From Linyphia triangularis (Eukaryota > Arthropoda > Arachnida > Araneae > Linyphiidae), in the NCBI GenBank assembly GCA_963978545.1, contig OZ021722.1:14884801-14948800 (forward strand): DNA of 64,000 bases, in the 5' to 3' direction. Below the pieces are notes generated by a model. That model worked only from the letters and a program-made list of their open reading frames with translations. It ran no database searches and had not been told where the DNA came from. Shown here piece by piece: positions 24,170-35,628 of this stretch. The stretch's first letter is position 1. Each line of letters starts with the position of its first letter. The translations under genes were made by a program, and so were the position numbers.

Positions 24170-25429
24170 GTAAGTATGCTCTACGAACTCTGATATAGTA
24201 CACATCGGGTTTTCTTGAATATTGCATACTGTATATAAGTTCTTCAAAAATTCTGAAGAGTATTTCACAACATCATTTTAAACTATAATGTTTTGGGTTT
24301 TCAAATAAAAGGTTAAAACCTTTTATGTGAATACCCACACTTGGGTAATGATTATTTAAGATTACTTGGTTCTATAATATGTAATATTGCATTATAAAAC
24401 TAAATATGCCTGTTGTAATTATAGTAAATGTTGCTAAATTTGTTCATAAAACTTATATAATTGATATTTTTGACGCTGTCTTACTCACTAGATATTCATC
24501 CAGGCAATTAAGTGCTACTTTATAACTGATTGATGCACAATATTACAAAGTGTGACATTGTAGTTAGTATAAAGTGCTGTCAATTAGATATATATCTATA
24601 TATTTTTTTACAGAGGGTTACTAGATAGTAAGATCATGCAGGTGCCCATTGTTTGTATGAAATCAAAAGAAAATATTAGTCATCATTAAAAATTAAATTC
24701 TCCTAAAACTGAGATACAAGAACTTGAATAGAGGGTTCAAGCAAATTATAAATTGCATTCCATTCAAATAATTTTGATTAAGTAGATATAAAGACATTCT
24801 CAGTATACTATACATTGATCATACTCGCATCAATTACATTTGTTGTGTTTAGATCCAGCACTGACTTGTTCATGGTGTGCTGATATTTTAACTATAAAAT
24901 ATTTTTTGTGTGACTTTCCAAGTTTTAAATTATGTTAGACAATGCCGTTTTGGGATAAGAAATGTGACTTTAAAAAACAATTTGTGTTAAATTATTTTGC
25001 ATGGTTTTTTTTTTTTAAATTGACAACTTCATACTTTTATTTTACTTTTAGTTATATGTCCCCATTCTTGACAAATTTTTTACTTGTAATATTATTTAAT
25101 CTTTTACCACTTTTCATTAAAAGCACTTTAAAATTTTGTTAATTATTTTTTTGAAATGGAATGCAATCAACCTATTTTGCATTGTTCTAAAATTATTTCC
25201 ATCTTTATTGTTGAGTTAGTATTTTACTATTGTATTGTGTACTCAGGTATAAATATAAAAGGCCGATTCCACGGTTATTCATAGCTAAGTTGGTGTTTTT
25301 ACATTTATCTACTGCTTACAGATATGTTAGTAATATATTTTTCTTTGCTGTGTGAAGAAAGGTTTAAAATATTTATACTAATAGATTTCATTTAATTTTT
25401 TAATCATTTATCAAAGATAAAATAATTTC

Positions 25430-26725
25430 TGGAAAATACAACTAAAGGAAAACTGATATTTTTTCCTTTTTACACATTCTTTGATCTGGTTCTATTTTCA
25501 GTGCTTCCATGCCTATGCAATTGCAATTCTGTCATTGTCTTGGCTAATTATTTTTCCTGTTTAAAATTTAGAGTCATATTTTACTAATACACATTCTCCG
25601 AGCACAAAATAGTTCTTATTGGTAGCTTGTTCATATTTTTTTTTTTTTTCAACATGTGACAACTTTTCATCAGCAACTTGAAAGTGCTGTATTTTTTTTA
25701 AACTCTTTTTATTAGAATTTGAATAGAAATTCCTTCTATTCAAGTTTATATTTCTTTTTAGAATAGTTTTTGGTTATATGTTAATAAGTTCCATCTCAGT
25801 AGGTAAAATTTCTTTGCTCAAGTGACTGCTTTACCAAGAGTAAGCTTATTATCTGTGGAGTATGTTTGCCCATAATCCTTTATCATATTTATTCATAAGT
25901 TTTTAACAACTTTTAATTTTACTTCCTCATTATATTAAATTTGCTTGCTTTAATTAATTCTAATTAAATTAATATATTATTTACACTAAATCTTAATTTA
26001 ACTAATATTAATAGCAGCAAAAGAGAAAAATGGAATGCGATAAAGAATCTAAATTAAAGTTTTCTTTTTAACTTGCAAACAATTATAATAATAAGTACTG
26101 CAAAAGCATCCAAAAATCAAGCTATTTTTTTCTATTTCAACTCTGGAGCTTCTTTAAAAAAAACCTCTGGAAAGAAAATTGGGGATGCAAAAGCACAATT
26201 TTTTCACCCAATTATATCTTGGATTACATGGAGATTAGTTTGGTTGAAACAACATCATAAAATTTTTTTAGTTTTACCTTCATGCGTTTGTTAAAAACAT
26301 TTATAAATAAACTACATCGCACAACTTTCAATTTCACTATAGTATTATTGGTCATTGCATTAAAGTTTATGGTGTTATATATTGTGTATATATTTTCATC
26401 ATTCATTTAGAAAAAATTGTCAGTTTGGCAATATTTCTATCAATTTTTGCATGGGTTAAAAAATAAGCCAAGATGGCGAAATTGACAATGTTATTCGATT
26501 GGCATTACATTGTCCTTTCTTGTGCTTGAAACAGAAAAAAATCAATTGTTGATGAGTGATGCTCAAGGGCAGAGGACTCTGTGTTAAAGGCACTCGTTTT
26601 TCCACTTTTTATACTTTTATCGCATTTCTTAGAGAATTTCGAAAGTGGAACATTTAAAAGACCTTGAACTAATAAATTTAAATTCAGCCTGGCTGTAATG
26701 CACGAGCCGCCACTGGATCTTCCAT
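25430..26725. other. Intron part unique to copy B
   Basis: No gene or repeat recognised. Homology with copy A resumes at GATAGATATTAAATGAAAAT, near 26727. Confidence 0.45.
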
Positions 26726-27301
26726 GATAGATATTAAATGAAAATCAATGTTATTGTTCAAATTATTATTAATTTTACAATTCCAGTTAGTTTTTTCTAG
26801 AGTAATTTAATTTATTAAAAAATACTCTTTTTTTTTTTTTCTTTTTTGCTCAAAAATATTATTATTGCCATGAAATTTGATCCATTGTAAGTCGCTTTGT
26901 TCTCAATATTTTGAAGTTCTTACTATGCCAGACTTTTTCATAAATTGGCATATTGCGTGTCAGTTAGCTACTATTATTTTTTTTTTGCAGTAAAGAGGAA
27001 ATACTGATATTGCCTTTTAAGTTGCAATCCTTGGTAATCGTAAGATTTCTACTAAAATTTAGCAATGTTTAACTGCATGTAAGCAACACAAAGAAACACT
27101 ATGAGAAAATCATTTACTAATGAATGATGTGTATGCATGTGACTGGAAAAGTATGTTTTCAAGCAAGGATTAGATTGCATCTGCTTTTACACGTAGGAGA
27201 AAACCCTGATACTTGTGACACGTAATTCAAAGCATTCTTGGGTAAAGGAAACCATGGAAGACCTCCTCACTCACACTGAAGGATAGTCGCATTCTTTTGA
27301 C

Positions 27302-28735
27302 ATGTGCTCCAAAGCATTTCCACAAAAGAGGTACCTCTCACGACATCTCCTCACTCACACTGGAGAAAAGACACGTTCTTGTGAATTGTGCTCCAAAACG
27401 TTTTCCAATAAAGCTAATCTCAAAGCACACCTTCTCACTCACACTGGAGAAAAGCCACATTCTTGTGAGATGTGCTCCAAATCATTTTCGCAAAAGAGGT
27501 ACTTAAGAGAACATCTCCTCACTCACACTGGAGAAAAGACACGTTCTTGTGAAATGTGCTGCAAAACATTTTCCAATAAAGCTAATCTCAAAGCACACCT
27601 TCTCACTCACACTGGAGAAAAGCCACATTCTTGTGAGATGTGCTCCAAATCATTTTCACAAAAGAGGTACTTAAGAGAACATCTCCGCACTCACACTGGA
27701 GAAAAGACACGTTCTTGTAAAATATCCTCCAATACATTTTCACAAAAGAAGGGCTTCTCAGAACACCTCCTCACTCACACTGCAGTAAAGCCACATTCAT
27801 GTGAGTTGTGCTCCAAATCATATTCCCTAAAGAGTGACCTCAAAAGGCACCTCCTAACTCACACTGGAGAAAAGCCACATTCTTGCGAGGAGTGCTCCAA
27901 ATCATTTTCACGAAAGATTCACCTGAAACAACACCTCCTCATTCACTCTGGAGTAAGGCCACATTCATGTGAGTTGTGCTCCAAATCATTTTCCCTAAAG
28001 AGTGACCTCAAAAGGCACCTCCTAATTCACTCTGGAGAAAAGCCATATTTGTGTGATGTGTGCTCGAAATCATTTTCACAAAATGGTGACCTACAAAAAC
28101 ACCTCGTCACTCACCCTGGAAAAAATCCTTATTCTTGTGAGGTGTGCTCCAAAGCATTTCCACAGAAGAGTCTCCTCCAAATACACTTCCGCACTCACAC
28201 TGGTGAAAAGCCACATTCTTGTGAGTTGTGCACCAAAACATTTTCACTGAAGAGTGTACTCAAAAGCCACCTCTTAACTCACACTGGAGAAAAGCCGCAT
28301 TCTTGTGAGGTTTGCTCCAAATCATTTTCACGAAAAGGTGACCTACAAAAACACCTTCTGACTCACACTGGCGAAAAACCATATTCTTGTGATGTGTGCT
28401 CCAAATCATTTTCACAAAATATCGACCTCAAAAGGCACATCCTTACTCACACTGGAGAAAAACCACATACTTGCAAGGTGTGCTCCAAAGCGTTTTCAGT
28501 TAAGATTAACCTCAGAGTACATCTCTTCACTCACTCTGGAAAAAAGCCACATTCTTGTAAGGTGTGCTCCAAATCATATTTACGAAAGAGTCTTCTCAAA
28601 GGACATCTTCTTACACACATTGGAGAAAAGCCACATTCTTGTGAGGTGTGCTCCGAATCATATTTACGAAAGAGTCATCTCAAAAAACATCTTCTTACAC
28701 ACACTGGAGAAAAGCCACATTCTTCTAAGCTCTAA
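27302..28735 (+). CDS. C2H2 zinc-finger protein B (477 aa)
   Basis: Seventeen 28-residue units with THTGEKPHS linkers. About 15 keep both Cys and both His; unit 1 begins at the Met that stands just before its second Cys, and unit 6 has lost a Cys (CKISS). Units 2-3 and 4-5 are an almost identical two-finger tandem (168 nt). It ends at HSSKL then TAA, because about nine bases are missing in the next finger; downstream 28736-28853 still encodes finger-like sequence in another frame. Start: the ATG follows a TAG in the linker of an eroded upstream finger, as in copy A. Nuclear DNA-binding protein by family; no second domain. It is better preserved than copy A and the more likely to work. Confidence 0.88.
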   Translation: MCSKAFPQKRYLSRHLLTHTGEKTRSCELCSKTFSNKANLKAHLLTHTGEKPHSCEMCSKSFSQKRYLREHLLTHTGEKTRSCEMCCKTFSNKANLKAHLLTHTGEKPHSCEMCSKSFSQKRYLREHLRTHTGEKTRSCKISSNTFSQKKGFSEHLLTHTAVKPHSCELCSKSYSLKSDLKRHLLTHTGEKPHSCEECSKSFSRKIHLKQHLLIHSGVRPHSCELCSKSFSLKSDLKRHLLIHSGEKPYLCDVCSKSFSQNGDLQKHLVTHPGKNPYSCEVCSKAFPQKSLLQIHFRTHTGEKPHSCELCTKTFSLKSVLKSHLLTHTGEKPHSCEVCSKSFSRKGDLQKHLLTHTGEKPYSCDVCSKSFSQNIDLKRHILTHTGEKPHTCKVCSKAFSVKINLRVHLFTHSGKKPHSCKVCSKSYLRKSLLKGHLLTHIGEKPHSCEVCSESYLRKSHLKKHLLTHTGEKPHSSKL

Positions 28736-28853
28736 ATCGTTTTCCCGAAAGAGTGACCCGAAAAAGCACCTCCTCACTCATCCTGGAGAAAAATCACATT
28801 CTTGTGAGATTGTGCAAAGCATATTCCCAAAAGAGGACCCTCATAAATCATAA
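28736..28853 (+). pseudogene. Frameshifted trailing zinc fingers of gene B
   Basis: Shifted frame reads SSKSFSRKSDPKKHLLTHPG, then EKSHSCEIVQ, so at least one former finger was cut off from the protein by the frameshift near 28728. Confidence 0.7.
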
Positions 28854-28994
28854 CTTTACTCACACTTAAGTAAAATATCAAAATGGTCACATATGCAACA
28901 AGCACCAAAGCATTCACTGGAAAAGGGATTCATGAAAATAATATCCTCGATTGCTTTTTAATTTATGCCAAAAAGAGGAATATGTTTATAATTT

Positions 28995-29000
28995 AATAAA
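28995..29000 (+). terminator. Possible poly(A) signal of zinc-finger gene B
   Basis: AATAAA about 260 nt after the stop. It is the first one after the stop, because the site used by copy A is mutated here. Confidence 0.35.
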
Positions 29001-29845
29001 GACGTTTTGCTAGTGTACTTGTACTTTTTGTCCTAAGAGTTCATTTACGCTTTCAAACTCGATTACAACTTAATAACCTCAGTTTTTATTTAGGAGAAAA
29101 TTCAGTGTTTGTATACCGTTGATCGGCGCATGTCTCCCTGATGTTGTTCTAGCGTTAATAACGCAATCCAAACTATTCAGTTAAATCCAAACTACGTTTC
29201 ATTTTCTGTACATTTTTCCAAAATGTTCTCTCCTGGTAAGAGGTTAATTTAAAAAAAAAAACGACTTTTAAAAAAATCTTAGTTTCTTTTTTCCTTTATA
29301 AGGATATGAAAAAAAAAAAAAAAAACATATCAATTTTCAAATATATTGAAGCACAAATTTTTGATGAACTCACAAAATAAAGAATTCTGCATAATAATCA
29401 TCTTAATAGTCACTGAACTTAAAAAAAAAAAAAATGATGAATCTCGAACATAAATCCGTACCATGAAAGATGCACTGTCGTAATGATTTTGATTTGCGTG
29501 GTTAAAAAGAAATCTTTTTTACTCTATGGAAAGTCTGTAGTACTATCATTCGCAACGGAGGACTATCCATTATTTTAAAGAAAGAAAGTGCAGCTAATGT
29601 TTGATTTTTCTCCGTGCTGAATCATGTAGTCTGTATTTTTTTTTTTTTTTTTAGAATTTACTGTAACAAGCTGCTAGACAGCTAAATCTTACTGCAGGTC
29701 TAGTGTGTGATTTTTGCTGCATTCTTTGGCCAGTATTATAGCATTTTAATAATGCCTAATCAGCGCTAGCCCCCGAACGTTAGAGTACTGTTATCCCAAT
29801 CAACTTTTGTAATTCTGTCAAAATGTAGCAATATTTTTTTTTTTT

Positions 29846-30076
29846 TTTTTTAAAGAATAATTTAAAATTGTATTTTTATTTGTTTATTTATAATTAAACA
29901 CTTTAAAATTTTTTGATGTGGTAAATAACTTCTAGTTTTAACTAAAAGTTTTCCATTTCACGATTCATTCATTGACGATCATTGTCACCACTGTCGAAAT
30001 GACAAACCGAACTGGATAAGATTTAAAAACCAGGAATGTCCCAAGTTAATCTGTACGTCTGACAAGTGATGAGTTT
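29846..30076. other. Intergenic, nothing recognised
   Basis: Short AT-rich spacer between the duplication unit and the SINE. Confidence 0.5.
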
Positions 30077-30084
30077 ACATTTGG

Positions 30085-30260
30085 CTACAACGGTATAGTG
30101 GTTAGCGTGCTAGCCTCTAGACCACGAGGTTGCGGGTTCGAGTCCCGTGTTAGGCATGGGTGTTTGTAAATGTATGTTGGCTTGTCTAATGACGAATGTT
30201 TCGGCGCATTATAGCCCTCGTGTTGCTGACGGCGCCAGATAATCTGAATACAACCAACCA
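30085..30260 (+). mobile_element. tRNA-derived SINE (family 1), second copy
   Basis: Same box A-like and box B-like segments and same body as the copy at 10311, ending in CAACCAACCA. It is flanked by ACATTTGG at 30077-30084 and 30261-30268. Confidence 0.9.
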
Positions 30261-30609
30261 ACATTTGGATACCCTTCTTAAAATTAGAGATGATTGGGAA
30301 GCCACACATATTAATATTTTATCAAGAAATTTTAAATCGACTGATGGATTTTAACTTTTCAATTGATAGTAGTTAGTTTCATTTTAAATAATGAAGCAAA
30401 TTTTGTAAAGGAAAGGAATCTTGTATCAAATAAGAGAAACTTCTCTACATTTCATCTCGAGAAGGTGAAAAACCATAACACTCTCAGTCGACATTTGCAA
30501 CAATCGCAATCTTTTTCATTCATTTTGGAAACAGATTTCGAGTAGCTATAGAATTTGGGAATTTATCCGAACCCATTGCTTGTAAGTCATCAATAGAAAC
30601 CTACTTAAA

Positions 30610-31395
30610 ATTGGAGTAAGGCTCCGAAATTATCAGCAAAAGTAGTTTTGGCCTTCTAATTGTACACACGTCAAACAGAATGTTAACATTTTAATTAGTT
30701 ATTTGTTTTTTTACCAAGTAACTTCAACCAGAGATACAGCTCTGGAATTTTCAACATATGTAGTTTTAGCGTTCTAATTGAGCTTTTGAAAAACAGAATG
30801 TTGAAATTTTAAGTAGTTATATTTTACTTAATTTTTTTAAATTTATATTTTACAAAACGATTCCTAATAAGGCTACAGCTCAACATAAGTAATTTTAGCT
30901 TTCTAATTCGACTTATGAAAAACAGAATTTCAATTTTTATTTAGTTCTGTTTTAATTAATAAATATTTTACAAAACGATTTCTTATAGGGCTACAGTAGC
31001 TCTGAAATTTTCAAAAATAAGTAGTTGTGGTCTTCTAATTAGACTTTTGTAAAACAGAATTTTTTATTTAGTTCTTTATTAATTAATTTTTTGTAATTAA
31101 TTCATATTTTACGAAACGATTTCTATTAGGACTACAGCTCTGGAATTTTCAACATAAGTAATTGCGTTCTTCTAATTCGACTTTTGAAAAACAGAACTTT
31201 AAAATTTTTCGTTTTAATTAATTTTTTTTTAACTATGACAACAAAACTATTCTCAACTGGTCTACAGTTTCTGAAATTTTCAATACAAGTACTTTAGACC
31301 AAAAATATTTTAAATTGTTTTTTAATTAATATTTTCGCAAAAAGCGACTTCTAATAGGTCTAGAGCTCTGAAAGTTTCTAAGTAAGTACTTTGCC
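30610..31395. repeat. Degenerate tandem repeat, ~115-140 bp unit, about 7 copies
   Basis: The phrase CTCTGGAATTTTCAACATA, then AGTAGTTTTAG, CTTCTAATT, TTTTGAAAAACAGAAT and ACAAAACGATTTC recurs near 30625, 30740, 30878, 30992, 31135, 31267 and 31366 with much divergence. Confidence 0.75.
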
Positions 31396-31409
31396 TTCTA
31401 CAAACAAAT

Positions 31410-31712
31410 AATCTTTAAGGGGTGCTGTATAAACGGGGTGGGGGGCTTTACGTAGCAATTAGATTTTAGTGAGTGAAACGAGCTTATATGCTTACGCAGC
31501 AATGAACCTTTCAACGAGTGAAGTAAGCCTGTGCTTATGTGCAAATGAACTTTTCAGCGAACGAAGCAAGCTCGATATTGCGTAGCGATGAACCTTCTTG
31601 CGAACGAAGCTCCAAAAACTGGGACCTCTACACCAATGACGGATTTTCCCAACGCTAGACCTCGCAGCTAGTACGTTAAAATTTCGTAGCAAAGCACGGG
31701 TATTCAGCTAGT
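31410..31712. repeat. Degenerate ~60 bp repeats ending in GCAAAGCACGGGTATTCAGC
   Basis: Four diverged units of the type CGTAGCAATGAACCTTTCAG, then CGAACGAAGCAAGC. The end phrase at about 31687-31712 looks like the terminus of a dispersed element, but I could not name the family. Confidence 0.5.
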
Positions 31713-32191
31713 TTTACAAAATATGTTGGTAATAAAATAGTCTGGTAACTTTCACGTTTTATTTTTACGTCTTTATCGGGAATTTTTTTTATAGGAAAAT
31801 AAAATTTAATTTCTTTTTTACATCTAAAGGATAAAAAAATAAGTTTATTTACTCAATTTTAGGTTTTGTTATTATTGATCCAAGTAGAAGCATAGAAGAA
31901 AAAAAAAGGGTACATGCTTGACACTGGCGATTTCGGCTCTTAAAAAGCGACTTTTTTTAAGGTACATATCGGACTGTAAAATTGAATGTTAGGTATTACA
32001 AGTTTCAAGAGCAGATATATATATTTTAAATCATACTTACATTCGTCTATGCCTTCAATTTTTTCGTAGGTATCACATTCTGGCTACATAGAATATTTTG
32101 TTGTACAATTTCGTACACACGATAGCGTGCGGGCCGATTGCGACTCACTTAGTCTCTCTAGGATATTTACAATAGATTAACACCCTTCAAG
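31713..32191. other. Intergenic, nothing recognised
   Basis: No coding frame or repeat can be supported here. Confidence 0.5.
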
Positions 32192-32405
32192 CCTGATTTA
32201 CACGCTACCAGTCGGGTCTCCAGTTTAGATCGCCAGTTCTGTGACGTCAGCTAAGCAACCGTTACGCCGTCTATCGGCGATCACGCGTGATCGCCGGCTC
32301 CAGCGAGTAGAAAATGTTTGGTTTAATGGAACCAGTAGCCTGATGACGTCATGTCACTGGCTGGTGATCTAAACTGGAACCTCGACTGATAGCGTGTAAA
32401 TCAGG
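32192..32405. mobile_element. MITE, 214 bp, with ~60-bp imperfect TIRs
   Basis: The left CCTGATTTACACGCTACCAG pairs with the right end AGCGTGTAAATCAGG. Complementarity continues inward through CCAGTTTAGATC and GACGTCA. The element is GC-richer than its flanks. No clear target duplication was found, so the superfamily is not assigned. Confidence 0.75.
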
Positions 32406-33155
32406 TCTCACTTTACTTTCGAGATAAGCAAGAAAAAAAGAAACGATTTTCCCAATCCTAGTTACCAAACTACTACCTTAATACACGAGCATGTTGCACT
32501 AAAACGACATTTGAAACAAAAGTATCCAGAATTTTACATTGTCTTGGGCATGAGTAGAAAAAAAAATGCTCAAGTGATAAAATCAGATACTCATTTCGAA
32601 GTTTTTGGACCCAAGAGCATACAGTTAGCAAACTCAGATTTTAAAAATTAGTTACAATTGCAGTTTGTTTTTCCAATCATAATAAATCACTGGTATCTTA
32701 GAGGAGGGGGTCCGACCTTATTTGTAAAGTAGATTTACAACGAGGAGGTACGAAACGATATTTCATATATAGAGTTTTACAAACAGTAGTGAAAAAAAAA
32801 ATTGGATATTTAAAAAAGAAAAATATAACTCGATTTGCAATGCTACCAAAAGTTTTAAATCCAATAGTTTTCAAATTATTTAGGTAACTTTTGGCAGCTT
32901 ATTTTATGTGAATATTTGCAAATGTGTCCGTTTCTTTTCATTAGCTTAATAATACCCAATTAAAACACATTTAAAAGAATTAAATAAAATATTACTTACT
33001 TTCAAGTAGTCTTCGGATTTAAGCCGTAGTCTAAAGAGCAAATTGAGTTTATACAACTTGCAATATTTGTCGTTTTTAATTGAAGTGCTTGTACAGTACA
33101 GCAAGGGTGGTATGTTGGTGGAATGTTTCAAATGGTGGAATGTTTCAACTTACAT
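32406..33155. other. Intergenic, nothing recognised
   Basis: AT-rich, no gene supported. Confidence 0.5.
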
Positions 33156-33159
33156 TTAA

Positions 33160-33995
33160 CCCTTCTTTGCATGATTTTTTCTTTTTTTTAAAAAAAAAAT
33201 CAGGGTGATGTAATTAATGCTCTAGATTAAAGGAAAAATATTTAAAAAAATCTTGGTGTAAATAAAAATACGTTCTGGCGTCATCAACAGCCTTTCAATC
33301 ATAAATATATTTGTGTATTCTGTTCTCATATTATGTATTTTTCTTTCTCCTATGGTCATACTTTTGTTTCAAGGTGAACTATGTAAAAAACAATATGATG
33401 GAAATTTACATCATCATGCATTGTCACATATTTAGCTCAGTAATAAATAAATAAAAAAATATTTTTTACTAAATCTTCTTTATTCTGTATGATAATGTAT
33501 GATGTAAAAATCTTCAATATCTCTATCATTCATGTTTACCTAAAAAACAACATAAAATGAACATTAACAAAAAAATGTTTACAGTACATTACAAGTGAAG
33601 TTACTGCATAGTGATGTAAATTTCTATCACATAGTTTTGAGAAATTTATTCACAGTGTTTTGATATAAATTGTATATAAAATAACAAAAACATGAAAACA
33701 AACCTTTTTTTCCACTCATTTTCACTTTTATTGTATTTTATATCTCCGTTTATTTCCATAAAACAATTTAAAATCTCGCTCATTTCTTCCAGTCACAACA
33801 AACAGCGGAATGACAAGTTGTAGGCCTGGTAATTGACAGTGACGTTTGCTATTTTTTGACAACTGCGTTTTTTTGTACGCAATAGTCGCTTAAAAAGTTG
33901 CCAGCAACAACAAATTTACAGTACAAGGGTTTTGAGTACCTTTTTTTGTTGACTAAATATTATGATGGAAATTTCCATCATCATGCAAAGAAGGG
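33160..33995. mobile_element. piggyBac-like MITE, 836 bp
   Basis: The ends CCCTTCTTTGCATGAT and ATCATGCAAAGAAGGG are perfect inverted repeats, directly flanked by TTAA at 33156-33159 and 33996-33999. A TTAA target and a CCC start are hallmarks of the piggyBac superfamily. No transposase frame lies inside. ATGATGGAAATTT-type motifs recur near the right end. Confidence 0.85.
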
Positions 33996-33999
33996 TTAA

Positions 34000-34761
34000 G
34001 AGTGCAAGTTATGGCACTTGCAGATTCATTTTGTAAAAACAAGCTTTATCGAAATTACGTTGAAATTTTTTCAAATAATTGTTCAGATTAAATCGAATAA
34101 ACCTATTTGAAAAAAAAAAAAAAAAAAAAAATGTACTTCTATAGTCAACTTGCAAATCAGATAAACAAAATTTCCTCCTCTTTCAAGGTTCAAATGGCAC
34201 CCCATAAATATTGAATACAAGATCGAATTTTCAATATTCATCTATCGAAATATATCCTTTTTTTTCTTCTTTCAATTAAAAACAAAATTGCAAGTGATTC
34301 ACTTATTGTAAATAAAAATCAACCCTTTACCAAATTGTAGTGGCGCCATCTACAAAGCATAATACAATCACTATTTAGCAAGGGTGAGTAAATATTTGCA
34401 CACTGTCTAGTCAAAATTGCTGTTTTGAGAGACCGGAATTAGAAAAGTAAATTTTTAATGCAGATTGCTACTGAAAATTCTGTGAACGTACCATAAATTC
34501 CTTTACATAAAAACTATGCTTATGAAGCAAAGTTAAAATAGCGCCTTAAAAAACTGCTGCGAAAAAGTATTCAAGCTTCAAAAAGTGCACTTGAGGGTAC
34601 AAGATTTTTAACCTCAAATTTTTGAAGTACTAAGCTACTAAAAGAAATATCAGCTAAGCAAAGCATTCAATCTGCTCTGCCAAAGAGGTTAATTGTAAGA
34701 ACGGTTCAGAGTTAAAGTATTTTTTTTACAGGTAAGAAGCATATAAATATATATATATTTA
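34000..34761. other. Intergenic, nothing recognised
   Basis: Contains an A-run at about 34109-34129 and a short AT tract at 34743-34760 next to the LINE 5' truncation point. Confidence 0.5.
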
Positions 34762-35628
34762 ATGGGCGACTTCAATTTTCCAAATATTGATTGGGAGGGA
34801 AATTGTGTATGTAGTGATAGAGAGATCGAATTCTTAAACATTGTCTGAGATTGCTTTTTACAACAAATGGTTCAGGAGAGAACTAGAGAATCGGCAGTTC
34901 TGGATTTGATTCTCATTAATAACGAGGATAGGATACAAAACTTAACAGTTGGGGAACATTTAGGAGATAGTGATCATAATAATATTAGATTTGAGATTTT
35001 GCTTGAGACATTTAGATTTGATAATAAGAGAGTAATTCCTAACTTTAAGAAGGCAGACTGGAACGGATTAAGATCTGAGTTACGAATTAGTTTTAAAGAT
35101 GGACTGCAGTCGCATCATGTTGAAGGTCAATGGGGTGAATTTAAAAACACTTTATGGGAGGCAACTAAAAAGCATATTCCTTTCATTAAAAAGGGAACAG
35201 CTCAGAAACGATTTCTAATGTGGTTTTCCAAGGAAACAAAAAAGGCTTTGACGATCAAACACAGGGCTTATAAGAATTTAAAGCAAAATGGGTCCGAGGC
35301 AGAAAGAATAAATTATAAAATTGCTAGACGTAACTTCAAATATATCAGTAGAAAGCAGAAAAAGGATCTAGAAGTAAAGCTTGCAAGAGATATTAATATT
35401 AACCCAAAGGGATTTTTTGCATATGCCAGTGGAAATAAAAGAATGAATACTCATCTGGGGCCACTTGAGGATAGCCAGGGTAATTTAATGCATGATGATG
35501 AGGAGATGGCTAACGTTTTGAATGAGTTTTTCATGAGTGTCTTCAATAAGGATTTTAATGGGGGGATTCTTACAGAGATTAATACAACTTGGATATGCAG
35601 GAGTTTCAATTTTCTAGAGAAGAAGTGA
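34762..35628 (+). pseudogene. LINE endonuclease C-terminal part and linker
   Basis: Starts MGDFNFPNIDW, with the GDFN motif of the exonuclease-endonuclease-phosphatase fold. There is a TGA at 34846-34848, then GDSDHNNI with the catalytic SDH. About 190 residues of basic linker follow to the frame break near 35585. The N-terminal half of the endonuclease is missing. Confidence 0.85.

Larger units (their letters stand above)
23950..29845 (+). repeat. Segmental duplication unit B (zinc-finger gene unit)
   Basis: Direct copy of 9555-15590, with gaps. It lacks the SINE found in A and has different sequence at 25430-26725. The 3' homology runs to about 29845 (TGTCAAAATGTAGC versus TGCCAAATGTAGC near 15585). 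Confidence 0.8.
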
